From Cacajao melanocephalus (taxonomy: Eukaryota > Chordata > Mammalia > Primates > Pitheciidae), in assembly GCA_963573385.1 (NCBI GenBank), contig CAUYLG010017831.1, forward strand, positions 1 to 64,000: a DNA stretch of 64,000 nucleotides, read 5' to 3'. The notes under the pieces are model-generated. The model was not told where the DNA came from. It ran no database searches and saw only the letters and a program-made list of their open reading frames with translations. Positions 26,633 to 40,213 of the stretch are shown piece after piece. Every line of letters starts with the position of its first letter. Position 1 is the first letter of the stretch. Position numbers and translations under genes: made by a program.

Positions 26633-27324
26633 CCTTGTCAATGTCATGAGCAAGGAGGGAAGATAAGTGGTTGCAGTGGCATTTCAGCCGCCGAATCATA
26701 GCTGTGACCTTTGTAAAATCATAGAGACGGATGTCAATGGAGATGGCTCCAACATTTTTAAATGCATTGAACTTTTTCAGGCAAAGAAGACAGACAGCAG
26801 GTCTCTGGATCTAGGGTCTAGGCTTCTTGTTAAGTACATGATGAAACTCTCAATGTCTCAGCACCCTGCTAGAGACAGGAATCAGATGACCTGTTCAGAG
26901 ATCTTTTGTTCTTTTCTCTTTGAGGTCACTATTCTGAGTGAGGGTGGTGTGAGAGGAAAAAACTGCAGAAGGAACTGAAAACCTTCCACAGGCAATGTTT
27001 TACTGGAAATTTAAAGTTCTCAGATCCATGTCCCATAAGCTCCCAAGGCTTTTGGCTTTTAGCTTTCTGCTGTTTCTCTCTCTCTCTTCCTTTCTCTGTG
27101 CACACATGGCTGATAGGTAAAATTGTTAATTAACATGTTTTGATTTAAATACATTAATTCAAAGTCCCAATCTCAAAATTCATTACCTGGTTTTTCCCAG
27201 TTTGACATTGGCAAGTCACTATACCTTTCTAAACCTCAGTTTTCTCATTTGTAACTTGAAGGGGATGAGCAGGGAGGGTACAGGCAGGAAGGGATGTGCA
27301 GTGTGATGAAGACTGCAGCATGTA
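26633..27324. other. Unassigned intergenic sequence
   Basis: A 103-codon open frame at 26667-26978 on the plus strand shows no family resemblance. A short TC-rich run lies near 27075-27090. Confidence 0.4.
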
Positions 27325-27527
27325 GTGAAAGAGCTCATGCTTCAGAACCAGGCAGACTGGAAGTAGAAACCTGGCTCTGACATTCTGCTAGTAGGGTGCT
27401 CTGAGCAGGTAGCTTTTCTTCCTAAGTCAAAAGCTCCTTATCTGTAAAATGGGAATACCAATTGTTATGAGGATTCATGGAGGTAAAATGTCTTGCATAG
27501 AGCCTACACATAGGCATTCTTCATAGG
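27325..27527 (+). repeat. MIR SINE fragment
   Basis: Order: cttcagaaccaggcagactg, ctccttatctgtaaaatggg, then ttatgaggattcatgg. It ends abruptly where the MaLR internal region begins. Confidence 0.75.
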
Positions 27528-29446
27528 TACCAGGAGTGGGGTGTGGCTGAAAAGACACCCAAAAATGTGGAAGCAATTTTGGAACTAGGTAACAGGCAGA
27601 GGTTGGAACAATTTGGAGGACTCAGAAGAAGATAGAAAAATGTGGAAAAAGTTGGAACTTCCTAGAGACTTATTGAATGGCTTTGCTCAAAATGCTGATA
27701 GCGATATGGACAATAAGGTCCAGGCTGAGGTGGTCTCACATGGAGATGAGAAACTTCTGGGAATTAGAGTAAAGGTGACTCTTTTAATGTTTTAGCAAAG
27801 AGACTGGTGGCATTTTGCCCCTGCCCTAGAGATTTGTGGAACTTTGAACTTGAGAAAGATGATTTAGGGTATCTGGTGGAAAAAAAATTATAAGCAGCAA
27901 AGCATTCAAGATGTGACTTGGGTGTTGTTAAAAGCATTCAATTTTATAAGGGAAGCAGAGCATAAAAGTTTAAAAAATTTGCATCCTCACTATGCAATAG
28001 AAAATAAAAACCCATTTTCTGGGGAGAAATTCAAGCCAGCTGCAGAAATTTGCAAAAGTAGCAAGGAGCCTAATGTTAGTCCCCCAGACCATGGGAAAAA
28101 TGTCTCCAGGCCATGACAGAGACTTTCACAGCAGCACCTCCCATCACAGGCCTGGAGGCACAGGAGGAAAAAGTGGTTCTGTGGGCCAGGCCTCAGGTTC
28201 CCATGCTGTGTGTAGCTTAGGGACTTGATACCCTGTGTCCCAGCCACTCCAGACGTAGTTGATAGGGGCCAATGTACAGCTCTGGCCATGGCTTCACAGG
28301 GTAGAAGCCCCAGGGCTTGGGAGCTTCCATATAATATTGAGCCTGCAGGTGCACATAAGTCAAGAACTGAGGTTTGGGAACCTCCACCTAGATTTCAGAA
28401 GATATATGGAAATGACTGGATGCCCAGGCAAAGGTTTGCTGCAGAGATGGGGCCCTCATGGAGAACCTCTACAGTGTGGAAAGGAAAAGTGAAGTCAGAG
28501 TACCCAAACACAGTCCCTACTGAGGCACTGCCTAGTGGAGCTGTGAGAAGAGGGCCACCATCCTCCAGACTCCAAAATGGTAGATCCACTGACAGCTTCC
28601 ACCATGTACGTGGAAGCTGAAAACACTCAATGCCAGCCCATGAAAGCAGCCAGGAGGCGGGCTATAACCCTGCAAAGCCACAGGGGCAGAGCTGCCAAAG
28701 ACCGTGGAAACCCACCTCTTGCATCAGTGTAACCTGGATGTGAGACCCGGAGTCAAAGGGGTCATTTTGGAGCCTTAAAATTTGACTGCCCTGCTGGATT
28801 TCAGACTTGCATGGGCCCTATAACCCCTTTGTCTTGGCCAATTTCTCCCATTAGAACAACTGTATTTACCCAATACCTGTACCCCCATTGTATCTAGGAA
28901 GTAACAAACTTGCTTTTGATTTTACAGGCTCATAGGCAGAAGGGACTTACTTGCCTTGTCTCAGGTAAAACTTTGGACTGTGGACTTTTGGGTTAATACT
29001 GAAATGAGTTCAGCCTTTGGGGGACTGTTGGGAAGGCACAATTAGTTTTGAAATGTGAAGACATGAGATTTTCAGGGGCCAGGGGCATAATGATATGGTT
29101 TGGCTGTGTCCCCACCCAAATCTCAACTTGAATTGTAGCTCCCAAAATTCCCACATGTTGTGGGAGGGACCTAGGGGGAGGCAATTGAATCCTGGGGGCT
29201 GGTCTTTCCTATGCAATTCTTGTGATAGTGAACAAGTCTCGCAAGATCTGATGGGTTTGTAAGGGATTTCCACTTTTGCCTCTTTCTCATTTTCTCTTGC
29301 CACTGCCATGTAAGAAGTGCCTTTTGCCTCTGGCCATGATTCTGAGGCCTCCCCAGCCATGTGGAACTGTAAGTCCAATTAAACCTTTTTTTTTCTTTCC
29401 AGTCTCAGGTATGTCTTTATGAGCAACATGAAAATGCACTAATACA
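27528..29446 (+). mobile_element. MaLR element lacking its 5' LTR
   Basis: Internal sequence starts at ggtaccaggagtggggtg, within about 10 bases of the place where an LTR should end. It continues to 29090 and is followed by a 356-bp 3' LTR. No 5' LTR is present; MIR sequence abuts directly. Small open frames (27613-27795, 28225-28620) are remnants with no functional protein domain visible. Confidence 0.82.
29091..29446 (+). repeat. THE1/MST-like 3' LTR
   Basis: Starts tgatatggtttggctgtgtc and ends gcactaataca, 356 bp. An aattaaacc segment near the 3' side sits where the LTR poly(A) signal would be. Confidence 0.88.
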
Positions 29447-29520
29447 CCATCCATCCATCCATCCATCCATCCATTCATCCATCCATCCATCCATTCATCT
29501 ATCCATCAATCTGTCTATCA
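29447..29520. repeat. (CCAT)n microsatellite
   Basis: About 15-16 units of ccat/atcc with a few interruptions, starting at the base after the LTR end. Confidence 0.95.
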
Positions 29521-29639
29521 GCATCTCAGATCCATACCTTGCTTCAGACACTGATGAGCTGTTGGGAACATGGCAGAGATGAGTACAAGAAAATTTGCTA
29601 CTTCCTAGAACTCTCACACTGAAGTACTTAAAAAAAACT

Positions 29640-29905
29640 TTTCATTTTAGAAAAGTTCTAGATTTATGAAAAAATTGTGAAGATAGCACACAGCTTTCCC
29701 TCATGTCCCACACCGGATTCCCCTTGTTATTAACATCTTACTTCAGTATGGTATATTTGTCACAACTAATAAATCAATTTTTTGATTCACTATTATTGAC
29801 TAAAGTTTATAGATTTTAAAAGATATACTTAATTTTTTCCTAATGTCCTTTTTCTGCTCCAGGATCCCATCAGGATATCACCTTATAAACATAAGGTGAT
29901 ATAAG
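29640..29905 (-). repeat. Old LINE (L1-like) fragment, antisense
   Basis: Phrases gaaaagttctagatttatga and ctaatgtcctttttctgctc match a common old LINE 3' segment. It seems to continue at 30353-30480 (ttgaccttggcc) after an inserted LTR. The family is uncertain. Confidence 0.5.
29875..29902. repeat. Perfect hairpin, 11-bp arms, 6-base loop
   Basis: Arm atatcacctta (29875-29885) and its exact reverse complement (29892-29902) flank the loop taaaca. It sits 8 bases before the start of the MLT1 LTR. Confidence 0.9.
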
Positions 29906-29909
29906 TTGT

Positions 29910-30352
29910 TGTTATAGTTAGGATTGTGACCCCAAGAAAGATATGTTGAAAGCCTAACTCCAGTACCTCAGGATGTGACCTGATTTGGGAAAGGAAATAA
30001 TGTGGATGTAATTAGTTAATATGAGGTCATACTGGGGTAGAATGGGTTCTTGATCCAATGACTGGTTTTCTTATAGGAAGAGGGAAGTTTTGACACAGTC
30101 ATAGAGAAGAAGGCCATGTGGAGATGGAGACAGGGATTAGAGTGATGCTGTGTGAGCCAAGGAGCACCTGGGGCTGTCAGGGGTACGGGTTGCAAGGGAG
30201 GATCCCCCGCTAGAGGCTCCAGAGGGAGCTTGGCCCTGCCAACACCATGATTTCAGACTTCTAGACTTCAGAGCTGCAAGGGAATAAATTTTTGTTTTTT
30301 TAAACTACCCAGTTTGTGGCAATGTGTTATGGCAGCCGATAAAATGAATACA
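29910..30352 (+). mobile_element. MLT1-like LTR
   Basis: Sense order: tgttatagttaggattgtga, gtacctcaggatgtgacctg, acttcagagctgcaagggaa and aataaa, ending atgaataca. No target duplication is evident. Confidence 0.78.
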
Positions 30353-30480
30353 GCCACCACATTTCCTGAGGCTCCTCTTGGTTGGGGCAGTTTCTCAGGC
30401 CTTCCTTCTTTTTGTTGACCTTGGCCATGTTTTCCTTTAGAGATGTGGGTCAGGTAGCAACTTAGAAGGGCACAAGGAGG

Positions 30481-31257
30481 GCTTCTGGGATGAAAGTAGG
30501 GTTATCTGGATGGCGGTTACAAGGATGTGTCCTCTTTGTCATAATTAATCCAACTGTATACTTAGGATTTGTGCCCATTTTTTTATGTGTTCTATAGTTC
30601 AATAAAGAGTTTACTTAAGAAGGTGTTGTTGGTCTAGGTAAAAGACATTGGCAACTTTGTTTCTGTCAATCAAGGAAAATGACTAAGGCAAGTCTTGACC
30701 ATTTTAGGAGGTTGATTTGCCAAAGTTAAGGATGCACACTCAGGATACAGGTCTGTGCTTTCTCCCAGGATAACTTTGAATGTTTCAAATTTAAAGGGGA
30801 AAAGGCGGGATGTTGAAAAATACACAATTTTCATGTGGGAGGGGTATAGGGGTAAAAGAGTCATTCATGCTTTTGTCTGGCTCATTGCATCTGCATTCTT
30901 ACATAAGATAACATAGACAAAAGGCAGAGGAAACAATCAGATAAACATTTGTCACAGGTGGGCAGAGGGATGACTTAGAGTTCTGTCTTATGTCTCCCAC
31001 ACCTGTGAGGTTAAGCGATCAATGTACATTGCAAAGGAATTTCCTTGTGGGCAAAATTTGAGGGAGGTATATGTAGCTTTTCATCTTTGTAGTCATCTTA
31101 TTTAAGAACCAAATTGGGAGGCAGGTGTGTGATCCAGTTCCCAGCGTGACTTTTCCTTTTGGCTTAGTGAGTGTGGGGTTCCAGGATTTATTTTCCTTTC
31201 ACACTTTCAAGAGGATGTAGATCAATTGTGATTCTAAAAGTAAAATTTATGCTTCTG
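30481..31257. other. Unassigned intergenic sequence
   Basis: No gene or named repeat. Confidence 0.4.
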
Positions 31258-31640
31258 TGTCAGTTACATTTGTCTTCAAGACAGAGAAATCTCAACTCAA
31301 GCTGGTTTAAAAAAGGAGTTTAGTATGTCAGGTACCAGGAACTTCTGAGATAGGCAGACCTCAGTGGCAGCTGATTTGGTGGCATGGTGATGGCAGCAAG
31401 GACCCGGGAGGTATACTCTCAGCACTGGCCATGTCTGCAGGCTGGAATGTGATGTCGGAAGCTGTTCCAGACATCACATTCAGATCCTTAATAGTCAGTG
31501 TTGCTTCCTGTGATTCTCCCTTAAAAGCCAGGGACCTTCCTAGCAGTTTCTCCCTCTCAAAAAAGTCTTCCCCTCATGCTGCCTCCAGTCAGAAGTGAAG
31601 CAGAGAATGATGAATCTCAGTATTGGTAACAAATACCATC
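31258..31640. repeat. Probable interspersed repeat of unknown family, with a strong hairpin
   Basis: Phrases such as caagctggtttaaaaaagga and gatggcagcaagg recall a mammalian repeat that I cannot name. An 18-bp hairpin lies at 31442-31483. Confidence 0.35.
31442..31483. repeat. Compact hairpin with tetraloop
   Basis: The stem has three steps: ctg/cag with a bulged g at 31445, aatgtgatgtc/gacatcacatt, and ggaa/ttcc with a bulged a at 31469. The loop is gctg (31461-31464). In all, 18 base pairs in 42 bases. Confidence 0.9.
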
Positions 31641-33039
31641 CAATGGCTGAAGGGGAGAAAAAAAGCAAACACCTCCTCTAACCATCTGGCCCCAACCCTG
31701 AGTCTTCAGAGCAGGCCCACCTGTCACTCTATCCTGAGGAGGGTGGGTGGCGATGGGGTCTGCGGGAGCTGGACAATGGTCGTGATGCGTTCATCCCAAG
31801 GTCTGTGTTTATTCCATTCTCATTATGGCCTCTCTTTCAAGCCCTGTGCTCTTAATGCTGGCTCCATTTCCTGCAGACAATACTTGGGCATTTATTTTGT
31901 CCTCTCTGGCTAATATTGCCTAAAATTAGCTGCTTTCAGTTGAGAGAAAGGGCCTATTTCCTCAGCACACACACACACAAAAGCTAGTGAGGCTCAAGAG
32001 GAGGTGGAGCAATCATCCAGCTCTGAACGTCTGCCGAGGATCAGAGCATCATTTCCACTCTGAAATTGTCTGTGAAGTCAGCTGCCCTGTTTGGGATTAG
32101 GCAGAAGATGCTTAGTTCAAGCGGTTGTCACCTTGAGTGATGGAGCGTATACTGAGACCTGGTCCCCAGGTCGTGCTGCCTGGTGGTGAAGATGTCCTGT
32201 ATTTCTAGAATGTTTGAGACCTTCTACACTGCCCTGTCCTCATCTTGGTAACAGGCACCATCACCCAGAGCTGTCTTCCCCACATGGGTCTGTACTCTGG
32301 GCTCTGCAGGGTCCTTTCCTAGTTCTGCTGGTTAAAGGATCTCAACTGCATGCACTTGCTCTTGAAGCCAGCTGTAAAGGCCACAGAATAATACCAATAT
32401 GCCTGTGCATGGCAAGTGTCCTTTGTATGATTGCCGGTAGGGAGTTAGAACCATGTAAGGCACTCAGTCCTCATAACAATAAATCCATTGAGTAGATACT
32501 GTAATCAACCCTACTAGATAACAGAAGACTGGGCTTAGCGAAGGACAATAACTTGCTGAGTGTTCAGTGCCAGACTCAGATTTTGAATCCAGTTCTTTCT
32601 GACTACAGAATCTTGTTCTTCACCAGCGTGCACCCCACCTCCTCTGGACAGTGGGAAAGCTCCTTCAGGCAGGTGAACAGGTGGGACTTAAATCCATGGA
32701 TTTTCTTAACCATGTGCAATTGATTATTTATCTCCTCTTTGCCATAGTATGCTGCTATTGTTGGAGTCTGGTTGGCATGACCATCAGGACTGCCAACCTG
32801 CAGGATGAGAAGGTGGGTAGTGAAGGAGGACTCTGGTGCCATGGCGACTAGTGGGATTACTATGGACAAGAAAACTGTTTCCGTGCCCAGTCTGGGGCCA
32901 CAGGCTTGATAAGATGTACTGGGCTTCAGGCCTCTGGCCCAGGATTTTGGAGATGGTCTCACAGTGTCATAAAAGTAGTCCGTCAAAGCATTTAGCACAA
33001 TTCCAAATTTACATTTTTGGGGATCATTAATTGATTAAT
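31641..33039. other. Unassigned intergenic sequence
   Basis: A 131-codon frame on the minus strand (32603-32998) shows no family resemblance. A short (CA)n run lies near 31966-31979. Confidence 0.4.
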
Positions 33040-33172
33040 ATATTTTCCCTACTATTCTGTAAGTTCTGCATGGGTAAGAACCATGTCATCTACTTTGCTC
33101 AGCTCTGTCTGTCCAGCACCCAGAACAGTGTCTGGAGCCCGTGAGGGTCAGCACTGTTGGCTGAATCAATGA
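33040..33172 (+). repeat. L2 LINE 3' end fragment
   Basis: Phrases ctgtaagttctgcatgggta and cacccagaacagtgtctgga match the L2 3' end in sense. Confidence 0.6.
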
Positions 33173-33174
33173 AA

Positions 33175-33320
33175 GTATTGGAAAGAATATGAGTTTTGAG
33201 ATCGAACCAATGAGGGTTCATGTCCGTCGAAGGGACATTTCCACTTCCAGGTTTGACTGGGTCACTTTGTGGTTCTGAGCCTCCAAATCCTCATCAGTAA
33301 AATGAAGATGCTGCTGCCTT
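33175..33320 (+). repeat. MIR SINE fragment
   Basis: Phrases gggttcatgtccg, gactgggtcactttgtggtt and cctcatcagtaaaatgaaga follow the MIR order. Confidence 0.65.
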
Positions 33321-33592
33321 CTCTTTAGAAGAACTCAGCACATGTGAGCTTATCCTTTACTTTCCACTGTCCTAACTCTGAACAGTTTTCCAGGCTGTTT
33401 CTTTACGAATCAAACAGGGACCAAAAGCCTGGATCGCACAGAATGGTTATGGAAATTAAAGGACAATGCATGAAAGAAATTGCTTTATAAAAGTTGCTTC
33501 TAAAATTATGATGGTTATTGTTTAAAGAGGAATGTAGAAGAGCACTGAAGTTTGTGTTCGCCTCACAAGTTTGTCCAGAATATTCAAGAGTT

Positions 33593-34167
33593 GTATTTTA
33601 CTTTATTTTTTGACAGTCCAGAGGTCTTTTATTTTTTTCATACCTATTATGCCATGAATTCATAGGGAAGAGGTTCCAGCAGCTCAGGCTCCTTCTTATT
33701 GGGTTCTTACACAGTGTTCTTCTCTGAGTGGCGCAGGCTGGCGCTTCAGTTGAACCAGGTACCTTTCTCTTTGACCTCTTTCTTTTTCTGATCATTTTGC
33801 TTCATGTGTTTCAGGACGCGATCTCAGCTCTTAGAGTGCTTAATATGCTCAATACACACATTAATTCTCTTGGCAAGAATCTTGCCCTAACTTGTGTGTT
33901 TACAACAATGCCGACAGCATGCCGGGTAACATGGTAGACTCTTCCAGGTTGCCATGGTAACCCTTATGGGGTTTCCTTTTTAACAGTACCCATCCCCTTG
34001 ATGTCTACAATATCACCTTTCTTATAGAATCGCATATACGTGACCAAATGAACAACTCCATGCTTTCTAAAAGGCCTACAGAACATATATTGGGTGCCTC
34101 TCCTCTTTCCCTTCTAGTTCGTCATTTTGTCAAACTACTGGAAGATGGTGGTTCCAGCCGAAAGGGC
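33593..34167 (-). pseudogene. RPL21: Processed pseudogene of ribosomal protein L21
   Basis: This is an intronless retrocopy of the RPL21 mRNA. The ATG sits at 34123-34125 and the original stop at 33647-33649, so the coding part spans 479 bases instead of 483. It carries an in-frame TAG at codon 4 and must be frameshifted. The start reads Met-Thr-Asn-stop-Lys-Gly-Lys; the end reads Tyr-Glu-Phe-Met-Ala-stop. The 5' UTR (to about 34166) and the 3' UTR with AATAAA are present, and a worn poly(A) lies at 33593-33612. A 12-bp target duplication, tattcaRgagtt, is found at 33581-33592 and 34168-34179. RPL21 is a large-subunit ribosomal protein; this copy cannot make it. It is not a member of any nearby gene. 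Confidence 0.95.
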
Positions 34168-34179
34168 TATTCAGGAGTT

Positions 34180-34599
34180 TGCAATTGGTTGTGCTCTTTG
34201 TCATTTAATGACCCCAGTGGCATTTTGGAAGGTCACCAATGCCAAATGGACCCCAGAACCAAATTCCCTGAGTAGGGGAGGGTGGATGGGTATGTGTGTT
34301 TTGAGGAGGAAAACGTAAGAACCCTTACCTCCCATATTCTGAGAGGCAGCTCATGGCAGAGGCTGCCTGGGTAGTGGCCTTGGACCCTGGGCACCTCGGC
34401 TGGGGCCTCCTTACAAGGACAGGGCTTGGCCAGGTAAGTGTTCGTAAATGTCATGGTTATGTAGAGAAGAGTGCCCACCTCTCAGAAATAAGTAAGAAAA
34501 ATATTATTTCATGCTCTGAAGACTTCATTAGAATTAAATATGTGGGAATTTCCTTCCTGCCAGTAAAGGGGTGGGGAGGGAAACATTTTGTTTAAATCT
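34180..34599. other. Unassigned intergenic sequence
   Basis: No gene or named repeat. Confidence 0.4.
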
Positions 34600-34770
34600 G
34601 CTTTGTGCCCTGTGCCAGGGACATAGCAGCCTCTGGAAGAAGGTATTATTTAGCCTTATTTCACAAAGGGAGAAACTGAGGTATGTAGCGATGCAATCTC
34701 TTGCTCAGGTTGTAAATGGTGATGTGAGGACTCGGGGCTAAGTCTGCTGCTCCAACGCCTCCATCTGCCT
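34600..34770 (-). repeat. MIR SINE, antisense
   Basis: Phrases ccctgtgccagggacatag, ttatttcacaaagggagaaa and ctcttgctcaggttgtaaat follow antisense MIR. Confidence 0.7.
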
Positions 34771-36954
<2,184 letters not shown>

Positions 36955-37012
36955 TTAGGTTGTATTAAAAGTAATGGCAAAAACAGCAATAGCTTTTGCA
37001 CCAACCTCTAAT
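36955..37012. mobile_element. Shortened MADE1 element
   Basis: Begins ttaggttgtattaaaagtaa and ends cttttgcaccaacctctaa, about 58 bases against the usual 80. The end palindrome is worn and the centre is deleted, so it would not fold like a miR-548 precursor. Confidence 0.85.
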
Positions 37013-37149
37013 ATCTTGAGAGGAATCATGCCTTACGCTTTCTCAGGGGTGACATGGGCAGGGCTGCGGTGATGCTGTACGTACTAGTTGACAGGCAAAA
37101 GGAAGCAATTTCTAGATTGCTTAAAAACTGAACTAGAATTCACAGTTTA

Positions 37150-37330
37150 TATGTCAAGAACTGGGCTAAGCACTTTCCTATGCTTCAGTTAATTTCATTG
37201 GCATATCACCACATATGGCTAATATCAGCATCTGCATGTGGCAAACCAGGAAAATGAGATACAGAAAGCGTTAAGCAAAGTGCGTAAGTCACATAGTCAG
37301 CATTGTCGGGTAAGGGTTTTGATCCTGGGC
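37150..37330 (-). repeat. MIR SINE, antisense
   Basis: Phrases aactgggctaagcactttcc, accaggaaaatgagataca and gtcacatagtcagcattg follow antisense MIR. Confidence 0.75.
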
Positions 37331-38167
37331 TTCCTGACATCCTGCCCCATGGTGTGGGACAGTGGTGATATTTCCCTGCCCTCTTCTTTCTCTTCTCTCC
37401 TTCAAGCTGTGGTACAACATTTGTAAATTCTGTTGCCTGCATCCTTCTCTGATCTGCTTGTGGTCTGTGGCTGTCACCACCTGTCTTTTACCCCTTTATC
37501 TCTCCCTGCCCCACCATCCCTCCAAGTCCCTGGCAAAGTTTGTTGTAGCTTTATACCCTTTTCCTTGAGGAGAGACAAACAGGCCTTGCAGTGTGTCCAA
37601 GGAGCCACAGTGTTTCGGAGGATGGGGGTGGGGCTCAGGAGGTGCTACAGGAACAGTGGCCATTATAATGGGGCTTTCAGGGCAGGGCTAAGCATGGTTC
37701 ACACACAATGCCTTGGCTTTTGTCTCTTAATCATTTCCTGGTCCATTTGGCTGGTTCTTGCCATTGAAATCCTGTAATAAAGGGCCATTGTGCTTCTTTC
37801 CTAAATAGAATTGGATCTGTCATTCCAAATGCAGATAGGAGCCCTGCCTTTTAGTCAGCATGTACAGTGCCACTGTCCCCACAGTTCCTCATTCTCTCCT
37901 AACAATAGTAGCCAGGTGCTGCCAAGAGCATGACTCTGCACAGCTGGAGGCCTCCAGGAGGCACTGGGGCTTGATGCCCTCTCGGGGAGCGCTTGATTCC
38001 TTGCCTCAAGCTTGGGGAATCTCTAGGCTAATCCAGAGTGAAGGGTAGACTTATGATGGAGCTGCAGGGCCAGAGACCTTAGTGATCTGCCTGCATTTGC
38101 AGTCTTCCATCTCATTGCTTGAATCAGGCCCTTGAGATGGGGTGCTGGAAGCAGCTAAGCTCTCTGG
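37331..38167. other. Unassigned intergenic sequence
   Basis: No feature recognised. Confidence 0.4.
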
Positions 38168-38335
38168 AGATTGTTACCTCTTAGAACAATGCTTCTCAAC
38201 CTTCAATGTGTGGGAATCATCTGGGATCTTGTTAAAATGCAAGTTTGGATTCAGCCTGAGAGCCTGTATTTTTAATAAGCTTCCAAGAAAGATCAATGTT
38301 GCTCCAGGGTCTCTGTTTTCACTAGCAAGGGCTCA
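38168..38335 (+). repeat. MER5A (hAT-Charlie MITE)
   Basis: Phrases aatgcttctcaaccttcaat, gggatcttgttaaaatgcaa and gcctgtatttttaataagct follow MER5A closely. Confidence 0.85.
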
Positions 38336-38401
38336 GGAACTTGCTTAGTATGGTCACTTTGACCTTTGATTACTTCTGTGTGGGACTAGGACCTGAATTT
38401 C

Positions 38402-38640
38402 ATTGTCAGGAAGAGTTCCATGCATTCATTCATTAATTCCTTCATCCAATAAATGTGCAAAGAGTGTCTACTATTGTTTTGGAGTGATAATGCCACAGGG
38501 ATGAAGGTAGAATATACCTGATTGTAACTGTCAGTGGTGGAAGCAGGCAATTAAACTGATTGTTAGGTATAGTGCTTCAGGTGAGATAAGTGAAATGATA
38601 GAGGAAGTACTTCCCAGGAGCAGGATCCTTGAAAAATATA
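38402..38640 (-). repeat. L2 LINE 3' fragment, antisense
   Basis: Starts cattcattcattaattcctt and continues like the reverse complement of the L2 3' end (gtgataatgccacagggatg). Confidence 0.6.
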
Positions 38641-39804
38641 TCTGTTGCTGAACAAGCAGAGGTAGAGCCAGGAGAACAGAGAAAAAGGGAAGACCAATGA
38701 TCTGCTTAGCCTTGGTGGAGTAGTAAGTCCAGAAAGGGGAAAGGGACTGATAGGGCCTGCTGGGATCCTGTAACTTGGTACTTCACATGGGACCTGGGGT
38801 TTCTTGTTAGTTGCCCATGCAGGGAGAATTTGCCTGTTCTCTGCTCAGTTTAAATTCTTCTCTCCCTACTCCCTTCCTCCATAATACACAATTCCTGGGG
38901 TCCTCAAAAGATGTTACCCAGAAGCTGCATAGATCCAACCCTTTCAGCTTTCAGTGGTTTTAAGCAATAAGACAAGATGGTCCCATGGTTTAACTGAGGT
39001 TTCATTGAACTTCCCATGAAGCAATCCATTTCTGACTATTGGCCCTTGCACAATTCCAGGGGTGGGACCTGGGGACAACATTAATTACACCCCCTACCCC
39101 CACCCCCAAATTATCCCTCCCTTTTTTTTAACCAGTGCCCATTTTCATCAGATCTCTACCCAGGAATCTTTTAATTCCTTGCAGCAGCCTGCTGGTAGGG
39201 TGACTCTTAGGGTAATGTGAGCTCAAATATGACACCACTATGTTATAAAATATTAAGTAATTTAATTCTTACAGGAAGATCCTGACAGGCAGTATTATTG
39301 TTTCTACATTACATTTGAGCAAAGGGAGCCACACACAGATAGATTAAGCACTGCGACTTTTCTGGCATCACTGGGCTGGTGGTGGCCAGTGTGCCAAGGC
39401 TCCCCTTAGCTGATGGGGTGGGGACCACCCTCTAGTTCCAAGAGCACTGGACTCGGGTGGGAAGCCAGGATTCCAGTCTCAACTCTCTGCTTGTTGGGAA
39501 ATTTACTCATTTCTCTGGGCCTCTGTCTTCTCCTCTTTAAAAAGAAGAGTGTGTATCACTAGGGCTCTTGCCAGCTCTAACTCACCATGGCCCTGACAGG
39601 TATGAGTTGTTATAACTTCAGTTATCAGTGATCAGTTAGGGGCGGACAACAAGGCCACTTTGCTGCACTCAGGGGAAGCTGAATGATGAGGAGCCTGCTT
39701 TGTTCTCCACTGCTTCCTGCCACCTTGTCTTCATGCTTTCTGCCTAGGCTGTTTCTGAAGCCTGTTCCTGGCTTGCCCCACCTAGTCCAGCTGTCTTGGC
39801 ATTC
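38641..39804. other. Unassigned intergenic sequence
   Basis: MIR-like phrases may be present near 39280-39350 and 39440-39560, but I cannot define them. Confidence 0.4.
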
Positions 39805-39809
39805 ATCTC

Positions 39810-40213
39810 TGATGTGGTTTGGATGTTTGCCCCCTCCAAATGTCATGTTAAAATGTAACCCCCAGTGTTGGAGATGGGGCCTGGTAGGAGGTGGCTCCCT
39901 CATGAATGTCTTAGCCTTATCCCCTTGGTGATGGGTGAGTTCTTGCCCTGGTAGTTCATGTGAGATCTGGTTGTTTAAAAGAGTATGGTACTGCTCCCCA
40001 CCACTTGCTTGCTCCTGCTCTGACCATGTGGCACATTGATTCCACCTTCACTTTTCACCATGATTTTAAGCTCCCTGAGACCTCTCCAAAAGCAAGTGCC
40101 AGCACCATGCTTCCTGTAAAGCCTGCAGAACCATGAGCCGATTAAATCTTATTTCTCTATAAATTAGCCAGCCTCAGGTAGTTTTTTTATAGCAATGCAA
40201 GAATGGCCTAACA
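39810..40213 (+). repeat. 5' LTR of the 40-kb MaLR
   Basis: Begins tgatgtggtttggatgtttg and ends gaatggcctaaca. Differs in detail from the 3' LTR, so substantial age is implied. Confidence 0.9.

Noticed and set aside
29446..29520. CCAT array as a possible CRISPR-like array
   Set aside because: The units are four bases with no spacers; it is a microsatellite.
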